Of a stretch of DNA of 38,431 bases, positions 23,338 to 30,726 are shown piece after piece. The stretch's first letter is position 1; each line of letters opens with the position of its first letter. The stretch spans positions 1-38,431 of the forward strand of contig NZ_FCON02000075.1 in NCBI RefSeq assembly GCF_001544535.1, in the 5' to 3' direction. The notes beneath the pieces were generated by a model. It was not told the DNA's origin. It did no database searches and saw only the letters and a list, made by a program, of their open reading frames with translations. A program made the translations under genes and the position numbers. The stretch comes from Caballeronia choica. GTDB lineage: Bacteria > Pseudomonadota > Gammaproteobacteria > Burkholderiales > Burkholderiaceae.

Positions 23338-24224
23338 GCGCCAATCGGAAGTACGGCCTGCGGGCGGTCATCGGCGACGGCCAGGCGGCGTTCGACGCCC
23401 TCGCGCAAATCGACCTCGTGATCACCGATTGCGACGGCACGCTGCTGCACACCGACAAATCGCTGAGCCGCGCCGCCGTGGATGCCGTGCGCCGCCTGCA
23501 CGCGGCAGGCGTCAAGTTCACGGTCGCGAGCAGCCGGCCGGGCGCGGGGATGCGCCATATCGTCGAGGCGTTGGCGGTGGATCTGCCGTTCGCGTCGTAT
23601 AACGGCGGCAATATCGTGCAGCCGCACACCGGGGCAGTGCTGAGCGCGCACAAACTGCCGCGCGATGCCGTCGCTACCGTGCTCAGCCGGCTGGCGCGCG
23701 AAGGCATCGACGCGTGGGTTTTCATCGGCGACAACTGGTATTTGACCAATCCGGCTGGCGATCATGTGGCGCTCGAACGCCGCACGGTCGGCTACGACGG
23801 CGTGCTGGTGAAAAGCTTCGACGAACTGGATCTCGCAGCCGTCGACAAGATTGTCGGCTCGACGAAGGACGAGGCGCTGCTCGCGCGCATCGAAAGGGAA
23901 TTGCAGGCTAGCCTGCGAGGGCAGGCGATCGCCGCGCTGTCGCAGACGTATTACCTCGACGTCACGAGCACGCTCGCGCACAAGGGCGAAGCGGCGCGCG
24001 AACTGGCGCGGCTTGCGGGCGTGCCGCTCGGGCGCGTGGCGGTGCTTGGAGACATGTCGAACGATGTGCCGATGTTCGATGTGGCGGGGCTGGCGATTGC
24101 GATGGGGCAGTCGTCGGCAGCAGTGCAGGCGCGTGCCTGTCTGGTGTCGGCAAGCAACGATGACGAGGGATTCGCGGTCGCGATCGATGCGCTTCTGGCT
24201 GCGCGCGATGCGGTGACGGGTTGA
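23334..24224 (+). CDS. Cof-type HAD-IIB hydrolase
   Basis: A 296-residue HAD-superfamily phosphatase. Motif I, TDCDGTLL, gives the nucleophile D32 and acid D34; motif IV is GDMSNDVPMF near residue 239. The large C2-type cap between them marks the Cof/HAD-IIB group, which dephosphorylates sugar phosphates and related metabolites. The ATG overlaps the glucokinase stop, so the two are coupled, which suggests a phosphosugar substrate. About 20 residues precede motif I, longer than usual. It is the last gene of the zwf unit; I see no clear terminator after it. Confidence 0.88.
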   Translation: MSANRKYGLRAVIGDGQAAFDALAQIDLVITDCDGTLLHTDKSLSRAAVDAVRRLHAAGVKFTVASSRPGAGMRHIVEALAVDLPFASYNGGNIVQPHTGAVLSAHKLPRDAVATVLSRLAREGIDAWVFIGDNWYLTNPAGDHVALERRTVGYDGVLVKSFDELDLAAVDKIVGSTKDEALLARIERELQASLRGQAIAALSQTYYLDVTSTLAHKGEAARELARLAGVPLGRVAVLGDMSNDVPMFDVAGLAIAMGQSSAAVQARACLVSASNDDEGFAVAIDALLAARDAVTG

Positions 24225-24369
24225 ACAGAGGGAAAGGGGGCAAACGGGAGAAAGCGGGAGAGAGCGGCATCGACGCGCGCGCACTGCTGCATGGCAGAGT
24301 GCTCCAGCGGCGTCGAACCGTGCTCTTCCTGGCGCTGGCCGGCTGACGTGCCGGACTAACGCCCTTGCA

Positions 24370-24636
24370 TCAACGACGACGCATCTGTGGCCGCGGAGCC
24401 CCGCCGCCAGCGCGTTCGTCCTTGTGCCGGAAGTTGATGCGCCCCTTCGTCAGGTCGTACACCGACAGTTCCAGCGTCACGCGGTCGCCCGCGAGAATGC
24501 GGATGTGATTCTTGCGCATGCGCCCCGACGCGTACGCACCGACCACGACGCCGTTATCGAGCGTCACGCGGTAGCGGCTATCGGGAAGCACTTCGTCGAC
24601 AATGCCATCCAACTCGAGTAACTCTTCTTTCGCCAT
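24370..24636 (-). CDS. infA: Translation initiation factor IF-1, paralogue
   Basis: An 88-residue IF-1 (the E. coli protein is 72 residues), a single S1/OB-fold domain that binds the ribosomal A site. Family sequence is clear: [17 protein letters not shown], then [39 protein letters not shown] and the F/Y-R-H/K end. The last 15 or so residues ([15 protein letters not shown]) are an extra basic tail. AGGAG lies 7 bases before the ATG. It stands alone, not beside the ribosomal-protein operon that holds the primary copy, so it is a second, perhaps condition-specific IF-1. Burkholderiaceae commonly carry two. Confidence 0.92.
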   Translation of the reverse strand: MAKEELLELDGIVDEVLPDSRYRVTLDNGVVVGAYASGRMRKNHIRILAGDRVTLELSVYDLTKGRINFRHKDERAGGGAPRPQMRRR

Positions 24637-24720
24637 ATGTAGCTCCTGTATGAATAATAATGAGATTGTAGGTGACGCACGAGCTTTGCGCTCCCGCGTC
24701 ACGCGGATTTCACCGCGGGC

Positions 24721-25011
24721 TCAGAGGTCGGCGACCGTTTGCCCGTCGATTTGTCCGTCGATCAACTTCTCTGCATGCAGCATGCATGCACGGCGCGCCT
24801 GGCCGCCGTTTTCGAACGGGCCGGGCTGCGTGACGCGGAACACGCGGCTGTCGCTCGCAGCTTCCTCGCCCTCGGGCACCGCGCGGCGAATCCGCACCGA
24901 TGCTTCATAGCCCGCGTCCGCCGCGCGCACCGCCACGCCGTCGCGCGCACCGCGCGGATAGATCAGCGGATGGATTTCGTAGCCTTTATACGTTTTGACC
25001 GTGTCTTTCAT
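24721..25011 (-). CDS. Hypothetical protein, 96 aa
   Basis: I do not recognise this protein by name. It looks like a small beta-rich domain: KTYKGYEIHPLIYP, DGVAVRAADAGYEASVRIRR and DSRVFRVTQPGPF give paired strands, and the end is helical (QARRACMLHAEKLIDGQ). There is no signal peptide. The ATG at 25011 has AGGAC close upstream; the longer in-frame extension looks non-coding. It is upstream of the IF-1 gene on the same strand, with an 84-base gap, so co-transcription is possible. Confidence 0.6.
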   Translation of the reverse strand: MKDTVKTYKGYEIHPLIYPRGARDGVAVRAADAGYEASVRIRRAVPEGEEAASDSRVFRVTQPGPFENGGQARRACMLHAEKLIDGQIDGQTVADL

Positions 25012-25506
25012 GTGTCCTGGTGTCCTGTGTTGCGCTCGCCCCGGGAGCCGCGCGTGAGCGCGAACGGCGGCCGTGCCTTGACGCCGCGGCCGCAATGTGA
25101 TGGCGAACGGCTGCAAGCGGCATCTGCCGACCCGGCGATGGCGAGCAAAAAACAAAGCGCTGCGCTTCGTAGGCGCGGTCGCTCGATGGGCTTTACGTGA
25201 TGAAGAACGTAGCGGTCACGTGACCGCGGACGTCGCTCTGCTCAAACCGAGCCAAACTTGAAGACGAATGCCGGGGAATATGCTGCCGACATTGCCGGGG
25301 CGATGGCATTCAGCGCGTGTTTTCCTGCGTGTTTCCTGATTCGCGCTGACATGCTGGATGGTTCGCTACTGCCGGGGTGACCACGATGCGCCGTTGCGCA
25401 CGCAATCATGTTAGACATTGGAAATCGGAAAATAGTTCCGTTGTCGCCGGAAGCCCCGCCTCTCGATGCCGCAAATGTGGACGCGTTCAACGCATCGAAG
25501 CATCCA
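25012..25506. other. intergenic, 495 bp, with 16-bp palindrome
   Basis: I see no convincing gene here. A perfect palindrome, GCGGTCACGTGACCGC, lies at 25212-25227. An 82-codon frame on the minus strand (25242-25490) lacks a ribosome-binding site and recognisable features. The left part should hold the promoter of the 96-residue protein gene, the right part the 3' region of the leftward corA. Confidence 0.45.
25212..25227. promoter_or_regulatory. 16-bp perfect palindrome, operator candidate
   Basis: GCGGTCAC followed by GTGACCGC makes a gapless palindrome with CACGTG at its centre. It lies 200 bases upstream of the leftward 96-residue gene and away from any coding sequence. No binding protein is evident. 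Confidence 0.3.
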
Positions 25507-26484
25507 TTATAACCAACCTGCCTTTCTGAACCGCCAATACAACACGATGTCGACGCAGAGCATGACGGCGAGGCAGGTCGGATAGCCGTATACCCACTCC
25601 AGTTCGGGGATGCGGTGGAAGTTCATGCCGTAGATGCCGGCGATCATCGTCGGCACGGCGAAGAGGGCGGCGAACGAGCCGAGGCGCTTGGTCACCTCGC
25701 TTTCCGCGAGCGAGATCAGGCCGAGATTCACCTGGATCGCGGTGACGATCATTTCGCGCCGTCCCTCGCTGGTCTTGACGATGCGCAGCAGGTGGTCGTA
25801 GACGTCGCGGAAATATTCCTGCATGCCCGCGCATACGCCGGGCGGACGGCCGCCATACAATTTGCTGACAGCTTCGAGCAGCGGCGCCGTGTGGTGCTGC
25901 AGCAGCACGAGGCGGCGCTTGAGCGAGTAGAGGTCCTCGATGATCTCGCGCGACGCCGCCGAGCCGTTGCGCTCGAAGATGCGTTCCTCGACTTCATCGA
26001 GTTCGGCGGCGAGCGTTTCCAGCACCGGAAAATACCGGTCGACGACGTTATCGAGCAGCGCATACATCACGAACGCCGGGCCATGCTTGAGCAAGTGCGG
26101 CTCGCGCTCGCAGCGCTTGCGCACTTCCTGGAAGCCTTGCGTCGTCCGGTTGCGCACGGAAAGCACGTAGTTCTTGCCGACAAACACGTTGATTTCGCCG
26201 ACGAGCAGCTCGCCTTCCTCGTCGAACTCGACGGTATGGAAGACCGCGAAGAGCGAGTCGCCGTATTCCTCGATCTTCGGCCGCTGATGGCCGTTCTGGG
26301 CGTCTTCGACGGCAAGTTCGTGCAGGCCGAACTGCTGCATCATGTGCGCCAGTTCACCCGGGCCGGGCTCTTTCAGCGCGACCCAGATGAAGCAGTTGGG
26401 CAGATCGCGATAAGCGTTGATGTCGTCGATCGCCAGGTCGGCGAGCTTGCGGCCGTTCTGGTAAGCCGCGCAATTGACCAGCAT
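25507..26484 (-). CDS. corA: CorA-type magnesium/cobalt transporter
   Basis: A 325-residue inner-membrane divalent-cation channel. The large N-terminal cytoplasmic domain is rich in acidic residues and long helices (VLETLAAELDEVEERIFERN). Two C-terminal membrane segments follow, with the YGMN selectivity motif at the end of the first (near residue 283) and a positively charged end, RFRKAGWL. The ATG at 26484 (MLVNCAAYQNGRK) fits the family start; it lacks a strong Shine-Dalgarno and further in-frame ATGs lie up to 45 bases upstream. It is a single leftward gene. Confidence 0.92.
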   Translation of the reverse strand: MLVNCAAYQNGRKLADLAIDDINAYRDLPNCFIWVALKEPGPGELAHMMQQFGLHELAVEDAQNGHQRPKIEEYGDSLFAVFHTVEFDEEGELLVGEINVFVGKNYVLSVRNRTTQGFQEVRKRCEREPHLLKHGPAFVMYALLDNVVDRYFPVLETLAAELDEVEERIFERNGSAASREIIEDLYSLKRRLVLLQHHTAPLLEAVSKLYGGRPPGVCAGMQEYFRDVYDHLLRIVKTSEGRREMIVTAIQVNLGLISLAESEVTKRLGSFAALFAVPTMIAGIYGMNFHRIPELEWVYGYPTCLAVMLCVDIVLYWRFRKAGWL

Positions 26485-26628
26485 GGATGAGCGCCCCGGA
26501 TGCATGGATGGAAGGCCCGCGCGCCGCACTGACGCGTCTTCACCGTGCTGGCGTTGGCGCGTGGCCCATCGTCGGCATCTTAGCGGATTTGTCCGCGCTT
26601 GCCGTGTGCAAAAAGCGGGGAATGCGGG

Positions 26629-27042
26629 TCAGTCCGTAGCGAAGTCGGCGATGGCGTCCGGCCTCACGGGCGCCGCCTCGCGCTTGGTCAGCTTGCCTTC
26701 GACGGACGCGCCCACGTCCATGCGCAACTGCTGGTAGTAGATGTTGCCGTTCACGTGCGCATTCGACTGGAGCTCGACAAAATGCTCGGCGGTCACGTCG
26801 CCCGTGATCGTGCCGTTGATCACGACGTCGTAGGCGCTCACGTTGCCGGTGATCGCGCCCTGGTCGCTCACGACGAGCAGCGTCTGTTCGCCCGGCCGGC
26901 CGCTGACGTTGCCGGTGATGTGGCCGTCCATGCGCAGGCCGTCGCTGAATTCGAGGTCGCCCCTGAGATGGACGTCGTGCGCGATGAGCGTCGCGAGCTT
27001 GGCCTGCTGGATGCCGGTGGTGGCTTTCTTCTTGGTGAACAT
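26629..27042 (-). CDS. Bactofilin-family cytoskeletal protein
   Basis: A 137-residue bactofilin (DUF583), a polymer-forming beta-helix protein. The centre is a run of short repeats with glycine turns: GDLEFSDGLRMDGHITGNV, GAITGNVSAYDVVINGTITG, and NAHVNGNIYY. The ends are charged and flexible, with the basic start MFTKKKATTG. GGAAG lies 6 bases before the ATG. It is the last gene of a unit with an M23 peptidase and a coiled-coil membrane protein, the classic pairing in which the bactofilin positions the peptidase for cell-shape control. Confidence 0.92.
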   Translation of the reverse strand: MFTKKKATTGIQQAKLATLIAHDVHLRGDLEFSDGLRMDGHITGNVSGRPGEQTLLVVSDQGAITGNVSAYDVVINGTITGDVTAEHFVELQSNAHVNGNIYYQQLRMDVGASVEGKLTKREAAPVRPDAIADFATD

Positions 27043-27087
27043 GGGGTCTTCCGTTGCGTCGGTTCGTTGAAAAGCGGGGTTCGTGGG

Positions 27088-27456
27088 TCAGTCGGTCTTG
27101 TCGCGCTGGCGCTTGAGGAACGCGAGATCGGTGCGCAGCCGGCTCAGTTCGGCGGTCGTGTCTTCCGCCTGTTTTTGCAGCGCGGCACGCGTGGCGGCTT
27201 CATGGTCGAACGCGAGTTGCGCGCGCGTGAGCTCGTCGCGCAGTGCCTGCTCGGAGGGCGGCGGCGCGCAGATCGCGTCGACCTGCCGGCTGTGTTCGCG
27301 CGAACTCGTCAGCGCGAAGCCGGCGGCGGCCATCGCCGAGATCGCGCACGCGGCCGCGATGCCGCCGAGCAGCAGCACGGGGCCGCGCTTCGGCGTGAGG
27401 GAATAGGTGCGCCGCGCGAGCTGGTGCGTCGCGCGGTTCCGGTCAACTTTGCGCAT
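27088..27456 (-). CDS. Single-pass membrane coiled-coil protein
   Basis: A 122-residue protein between the M23 peptidase and bactofilin genes. The N-terminus is basic, one membrane segment lies at about residues 26-50 (GPVLLLGGIAAACAISAMAA), and residues 67-118 form a coiled coil (QALRDELTRAQLAFDHEAAT onward) facing the periplasm. Its start overlaps the end of the peptidase gene by 14 bases, so translation is coupled. It is not a family I can name. Topology and position suggest an adaptor linking the bactofilin scaffold to the peptidase, which is inference. Confidence 0.78.
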   Translation of the reverse strand: MRKVDRNRATHQLARRTYSLTPKRGPVLLLGGIAAACAISAMAAAGFALTSSREHSRQVDAICAPPPSEQALRDELTRAQLAFDHEAATRAALQKQAEDTTAELSRLRTDLAFLKRQRDKTD

Positions 27457-28423
27457 TGGACTTCAGCCTGAAAAGCGCCAGATAAGGCTTTGGATTGATC
27501 TGAGCGCCATCGACGATCACTTCGAAGTGCAGGTGCGGCCCCGTCGAACGGCCGGTCGAGCCGACTTCCGCGATCTTCTGTCCGGGCATCACGAGGTCGC
27601 CGGCGCGCACGAAGATCTTCGACGTGTGCCCGTAGCGCGTGACGATGCCGTCGCTGTGCCGGATATCGATCGCGTTGCCGTAGCCGCCGTGCGGTCCCGC
27701 CTGGATCACGCGGCCGCCCGCCGTCGCTAGGATGCTGGCGCCGCTCGGCGCGACGAGGTCCATGCCCGGATGGAAGCTTGCGTGCCCGGTGAACGGGTCG
27801 ACGCGGTTACCGTAGGGCGAGCCCTGGCGCGAGCCCGGCGCGGGATCGCGGCCGGGAAACGCCATGTACGACGTGTAGTGCGGCAGCACCTCGCTTTCGA
27901 GGCGCGAGAGCGTGTCGTCGAGGCAGTCGATAACCTTCTGCGTGCGCTTGAGCCGCTGCGGCGCCGTGCCTTCGTTTGCCGCGCGCTCGGTGTCGCAGAC
28001 GCGCGGCGGCAGGAGCGGCCCGCCGGCGCCGTCGAGCGGCACGCTTTCCTCGCTGTCGGGCAGCGGCGGAACGACATGGACGTCGGGACCGTCGGCGGAC
28101 TTGCGCGACGCCTTCAGGCGATCCTCGAAGTTGCGCAGTTCGTTCACCTTCGCGCTCAGCAGTGCGACGCGCGGCTCGATCTGCGTGAGCGTCGCGCTGA
28201 CCTTGCCGAGTTCGTCGAGCTCATAGGAATGGCGCGCCCGTTGCGTGCGTTCGTCGGAGGCGTGGCTGCTGCCGAGCGTCGAGCCGATCGCGATGCCGAG
28301 CGCAAGCGCCGCGACGATCAGCGCGACGACCGCCACGACCGCGATCACGCGCGCCGTGCGCGCCTCGACGAAGCGCACGCGCTGGCTGGAAACCGACCGG
28401 CGAGACCAGATGACGAACGCCAT
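27443..28423 (-). CDS. Membrane-anchored M23 (LytM-type) peptidoglycan endopeptidase
   Basis: A 326-residue protein with an N-terminal membrane anchor (about residues 24-50), a coiled-coil stretch (68-108), a linker, and a C-terminal M23 domain from about residue 200. The zinc site is complete: H218 and D222 in HPGMD, H266 in YGHTSK, and H297/H299 in HLHFEV, so it should be an active endopeptidase and not a degenerate LytM activator. It cuts peptide cross-links in the periplasm. It is the first gene of the bactofilin unit, overlapping the next by 14 bases. The ATG at 28423 lacks a strong Shine-Dalgarno. Confidence 0.92.
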   Translation of the reverse strand: MAFVIWSRRSVSSQRVRFVEARTARVIAVVAVVALIVAALALGIAIGSTLGSSHASDERTQRARHSYELDELGKVSATLTQIEPRVALLSAKVNELRNFEDRLKASRKSADGPDVHVVPPLPDSEESVPLDGAGGPLLPPRVCDTERAANEGTAPQRLKRTQKVIDCLDDTLSRLESEVLPHYTSYMAFPGRDPAPGSRQGSPYGNRVDPFTGHASFHPGMDLVAPSGASILATAGGRVIQAGPHGGYGNAIDIRHSDGIVTRYGHTSKIFVRAGDLVMPGQKIAEVGSTGRSTGPHLHFEVIVDGAQINPKPYLALFRLKSNAQS

Positions 28424-28896
28424 CAGCGGATCTTGCCCGTGCGGGCGAGCAAAGTGACTTTAGGATGCCTGAAGGGCACGGTCGGGCTGAAGTGGATGAG
28501 TGTCACGTCGATGAGAAGACGCCGTGGCGGGACATGGCGCGAAATTATGTGAGTCGGCGATTATGCATCGGCTGGCTGGCGGTGCATCTCAATTTATGAG
28601 GAATGCATGACGAATGCAACGCGGGTTGCACGCATAGGCTTACGCTTCGAGTGGCTTCGTCGAACATCGGGCCACGCGGCCCTGCTTTCAACCGTTTGGG
28701 CGAAGCACCCTCTGCCCGACGTGGTGCGCGTGCTGGCGCCGTTGACAAACAACATCTCGAAAAACACACTGCGTGAATGGCTGTAATTGAGATTATTCGG
28801 AAAACTGATTGTCCTGTTGTCCGAAAATCATCCGGGTGCTTTGTTGCGGCCGCTACGCCCCAACTCCAGAACCCTCCTTCAACGTCTCGAGGAAAC
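28424..28896. other. 473-bp divergent intergenic region
   Basis: I see no gene in this gap between the leftward M23 unit and the rightward secreted-protein gene. It should hold both promoters. A TTGACA (28742-28747) is a possible -35 for the rightward gene, but no good -10 lies 16-18 bases on; TGTAAT at 28782-28787 is a possible -10 without a matching -35. Confidence 0.4.
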
Positions 28897-29511
28897 ATGC
28901 ACAAGAAGTCCATCAGCATCGTCGCCGGCGCACTCATTTCGATCTCGCCCGCCGTCCTTTCCATCGCTCATGCGCAATCCGCGGCCATGACCCGCCCGGT
29001 CGCGGCCGTGAATTCCGCTGCTCTGCCGGGCGCGATCGAAGGCGTGAGCGTCGCCGAGGCGATCGGCACGATCCAGTCGGTGAACCGCGACACGCGCGAA
29101 GTCACGATCGCCGACAAGCAGGGCGGCAAGGCGCGCTTCACCGTTGGACCGGAAGCGAAGAATTTCGCGCAGTTGAACGTCGGCGACGAAATCCGCGTGC
29201 GCATGACGCGCGATGTCGTCGTCTCGGTGTCGAAGGGCGGCGGGTTGCGCAGCGTCGTCGAGACGGAAGCCGCCGGGCGCGCGCCTGCCGGGGCGAAGCC
29301 GGCGGCCGGCATCGCGCGTCAGTTGACGATCGTCGCGGACATCACGAAGGTCGATCCGGCGAGCGGCATCGTGCAGTTGAAAGGCCCGCAAGGCAATCTG
29401 CTCGACGTAGAGGTTCGCGACCGCACGAAGCTCGCGAAGGTCAAGGCCGGCGACCAGGTCACGCTCGCTTATACGGAAGCCGTCACGGTTGCCGTCACGC
29501 CGATGCGCTGA
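28897..29511 (+). CDS. Secreted two-repeat beta-rich protein, paralogue 2
   Basis: A 204-residue exported protein with a signal peptide (residues 1-26, cut at AHA-Q) and two tandem units, at about 55-110 (GTIQSVNRDTREVTI to GDEIRVRMTRDVVVSV) and 147-200 (ADITKVDPASGIVQLKGPQG to GDQVTLAYTEAVTVAVT). The layout and linker (VVETEA) match the protein at 8039-8647, so they are paralogues about 20 kb apart and on opposite strands. GAGGAA lies about 4 bases before the ATG at 28897. It is a single gene. It is probably periplasmic; the function is unknown, and the LxVGDxV motif suggests small beta-barrels. Confidence 0.8.
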   Translation: MHKKSISIVAGALISISPAVLSIAHAQSAAMTRPVAAVNSAALPGAIEGVSVAEAIGTIQSVNRDTREVTIADKQGGKARFTVGPEAKNFAQLNVGDEIRVRMTRDVVVSVSKGGGLRSVVETEAAGRAPAGAKPAAGIARQLTIVADITKVDPASGIVQLKGPQGNLLDVEVRDRTKLAKVKAGDQVTLAYTEAVTVAVTPMR

Positions 29512-29568
29512 GTTATTGAGTTACATCTAGCCAGCCGTTGTTTCATTCGCGGCCGGCACGCCGGCAGT

Positions 29569-30531
29569 TCAAGGCGTCCCGGTCGCGACCCACGCCATCT
29601 CGCTCCCCTCGCCCATCAGCAGCGCGCGATTCGATTCCGCCGCCGCGCGCAAATAATCCCACACGGTCGTGATGCGCTTCAGCTTGCGCAGATCCTCGCG
29701 ACACGACAAATAAAACGCACGCCTCACCACGATCTCGCCCGGCAGAACCGGCATGAGCCGCGGGTCTTGCGCCGCCATGAAGCACGGCAGGATCGCGAGC
29801 GCGCGGCCCTGCAGCGCCGCGAAATACTGCGCGATCACGCTCGTGCTGCGCCAGCTGGATTGCGCGCCCGGCACCGCGCGCTCCAGATACAGCAGTTCGT
29901 AGCTGAACGCGAGATCGTCGATATAACTCGCGAACCGGTGCGGGCGCAGATCGTCAACTGATTCGATCGGCGCGTGGCGCGCGAGGTAGGCGGATGTCGC
30001 GTAGAGCATCAGCCGATAGTCGCAAAGTTTCGTGTAGACGTACTGTCCGTGTTCCGGCCGCTCCAGCGTGACCGCGATGTCGGCCTCGCGCTTCGACAAG
30101 CTCACGAAATGCGGCACCGGCAACAAATCGATGGTGATGTGCGGATGCACGTCCTGAAAGCGCGCGAGTTGCGGCGCGAGAAAGAAGCAGCCGAAGCCTT
30201 CCGTCGAGCCGACCCGCACATGGCCCGACAGCGCGTGGCCGGTATTGGCTACTTGTTCGGTGGCGGATTGCACCGTCGTTTCGATCGAATCGACATAGCC
30301 GAGGAGGCGCTGGCCTTCTGCGGTCAGCGTGAAACCTCCGCTCCTGGATTTGTCGAAGAGAAGGGTGCCGAGCGCATCTTCAAGCGCGCGCACGCGCCGT
30401 GCGACCGTCGTGTAATCGACGCCCAGGCGCTTCGCCGCGCCGCTCGCGCGCTGCGTCCGGGCGACTTCGAGGAAATAGCGCAGGTCGTCCCAATTCAGTT
30501 TCGTCAGGTCCAGCTTGAGGTTTTTTTGCAT
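29569..30531 (-). CDS. LysR-type regulator divergent from mmsA
   Basis: A 320-residue LysR-family regulator. The HTH lies at about residues 15-65 (DDLRYFLEVARTQRASGAAK, LGVDYTTVARRVRALEDALG), followed by the effector-binding domain with a STEGFGCFFLAPQL start. It belongs to the broad single-target group in which the serine of the usual TQP is replaced (VDYTTVAR). It is divergently transcribed from the mmsA leader ORF with about 100 bases between, so it is the likely activator or repressor of mmsA-mmsB. The effector could be a valine intermediate or propanal/malonate semialdehyde, which is inference. Confidence 0.9.
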   Translation of the reverse strand: MQKNLKLDLTKLNWDDLRYFLEVARTQRASGAAKRLGVDYTTVARRVRALEDALGTLLFDKSRSGGFTLTAEGQRLLGYVDSIETTVQSATEQVANTGHALSGHVRVGSTEGFGCFFLAPQLARFQDVHPHITIDLLPVPHFVSLSKREADIAVTLERPEHGQYVYTKLCDYRLMLYATSAYLARHAPIESVDDLRPHRFASYIDDLAFSYELLYLERAVPGAQSSWRSTSVIAQYFAALQGRALAILPCFMAAQDPRLMPVLPGEIVVRRAFYLSCREDLRKLKRITTVWDYLRAAAESNRALLMGEGSEMAWVATGTP

Positions 30532-30633
30532 ATCAGTCGGGTGTTTTTATCGATACTTGATGGACTTTTGCATAACTATACTCAAACGTATTGACCCGTC
30601 GCCTGACCGGCGGGCAAATAGAACGGAGACGAC
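30532..30633. promoter_or_regulatory. LysR/mmsA divergent control region
   Basis: An AT-rich gap between the LysR start and the mmsA leader ORF. ATAC-TCAAAC-GTAT (30578-30591) is a dyad of the size bound by LysR proteins, and it overlaps a -10-like TATACT (30577-30582). No good -35 stands at the right distance, which is usual for activator-dependent promoters. Confidence 0.4.
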
Positions 30634-30726
30634 ATGCTTTTTCCCTTCGACGCCCCCAACGCGTCCGTCCGCATGCCATCGCCCCGCTTTTTTCGTCCTG
30701 CCTTCGCCCAAAGGAGCCATCCGTGA
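30634..30726 (+). CDS. 30-residue leader ORF upstream of mmsA
   Basis: An ATG with GGAGA 4-5 bases upstream opens a 30-codon frame, starting MLFPFDAPNASV and ending FAQRSHP, rich in Pro, Phe and Arg. Its TGA (30724-30726) overlaps the GTG start of mmsA (GTGA). The AAAGGAG used by mmsA lies inside it. This layout suits translational coupling or attenuation; the peptide itself has no known family. It could also be chance, but a good ribosome-binding site plus an overlapping stop/start is unlikely to be accidental. Confidence 0.5.
   Translation: MLFPFDAPNASVRMPSPRFFRPAFAQRSHP

Noticed and set aside
25242-25490. 82-codon minus-strand frame in the gap beside corA
   Set aside because: No ribosome-binding site, low-complexity composition and no recognised motif; long chance frames are common at this GC content.
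26590-26628. Terminator after the bactofilin gene
   Set aside because: A T-run exists on the minus strand but the sequence before it does not form a convincing stem.
28742-28770. TTGACA as a complete promoter for the secreted-protein gene
   Set aside because: No matching -10 box at 16-18 bases; left only as a note in the intergenic entry.
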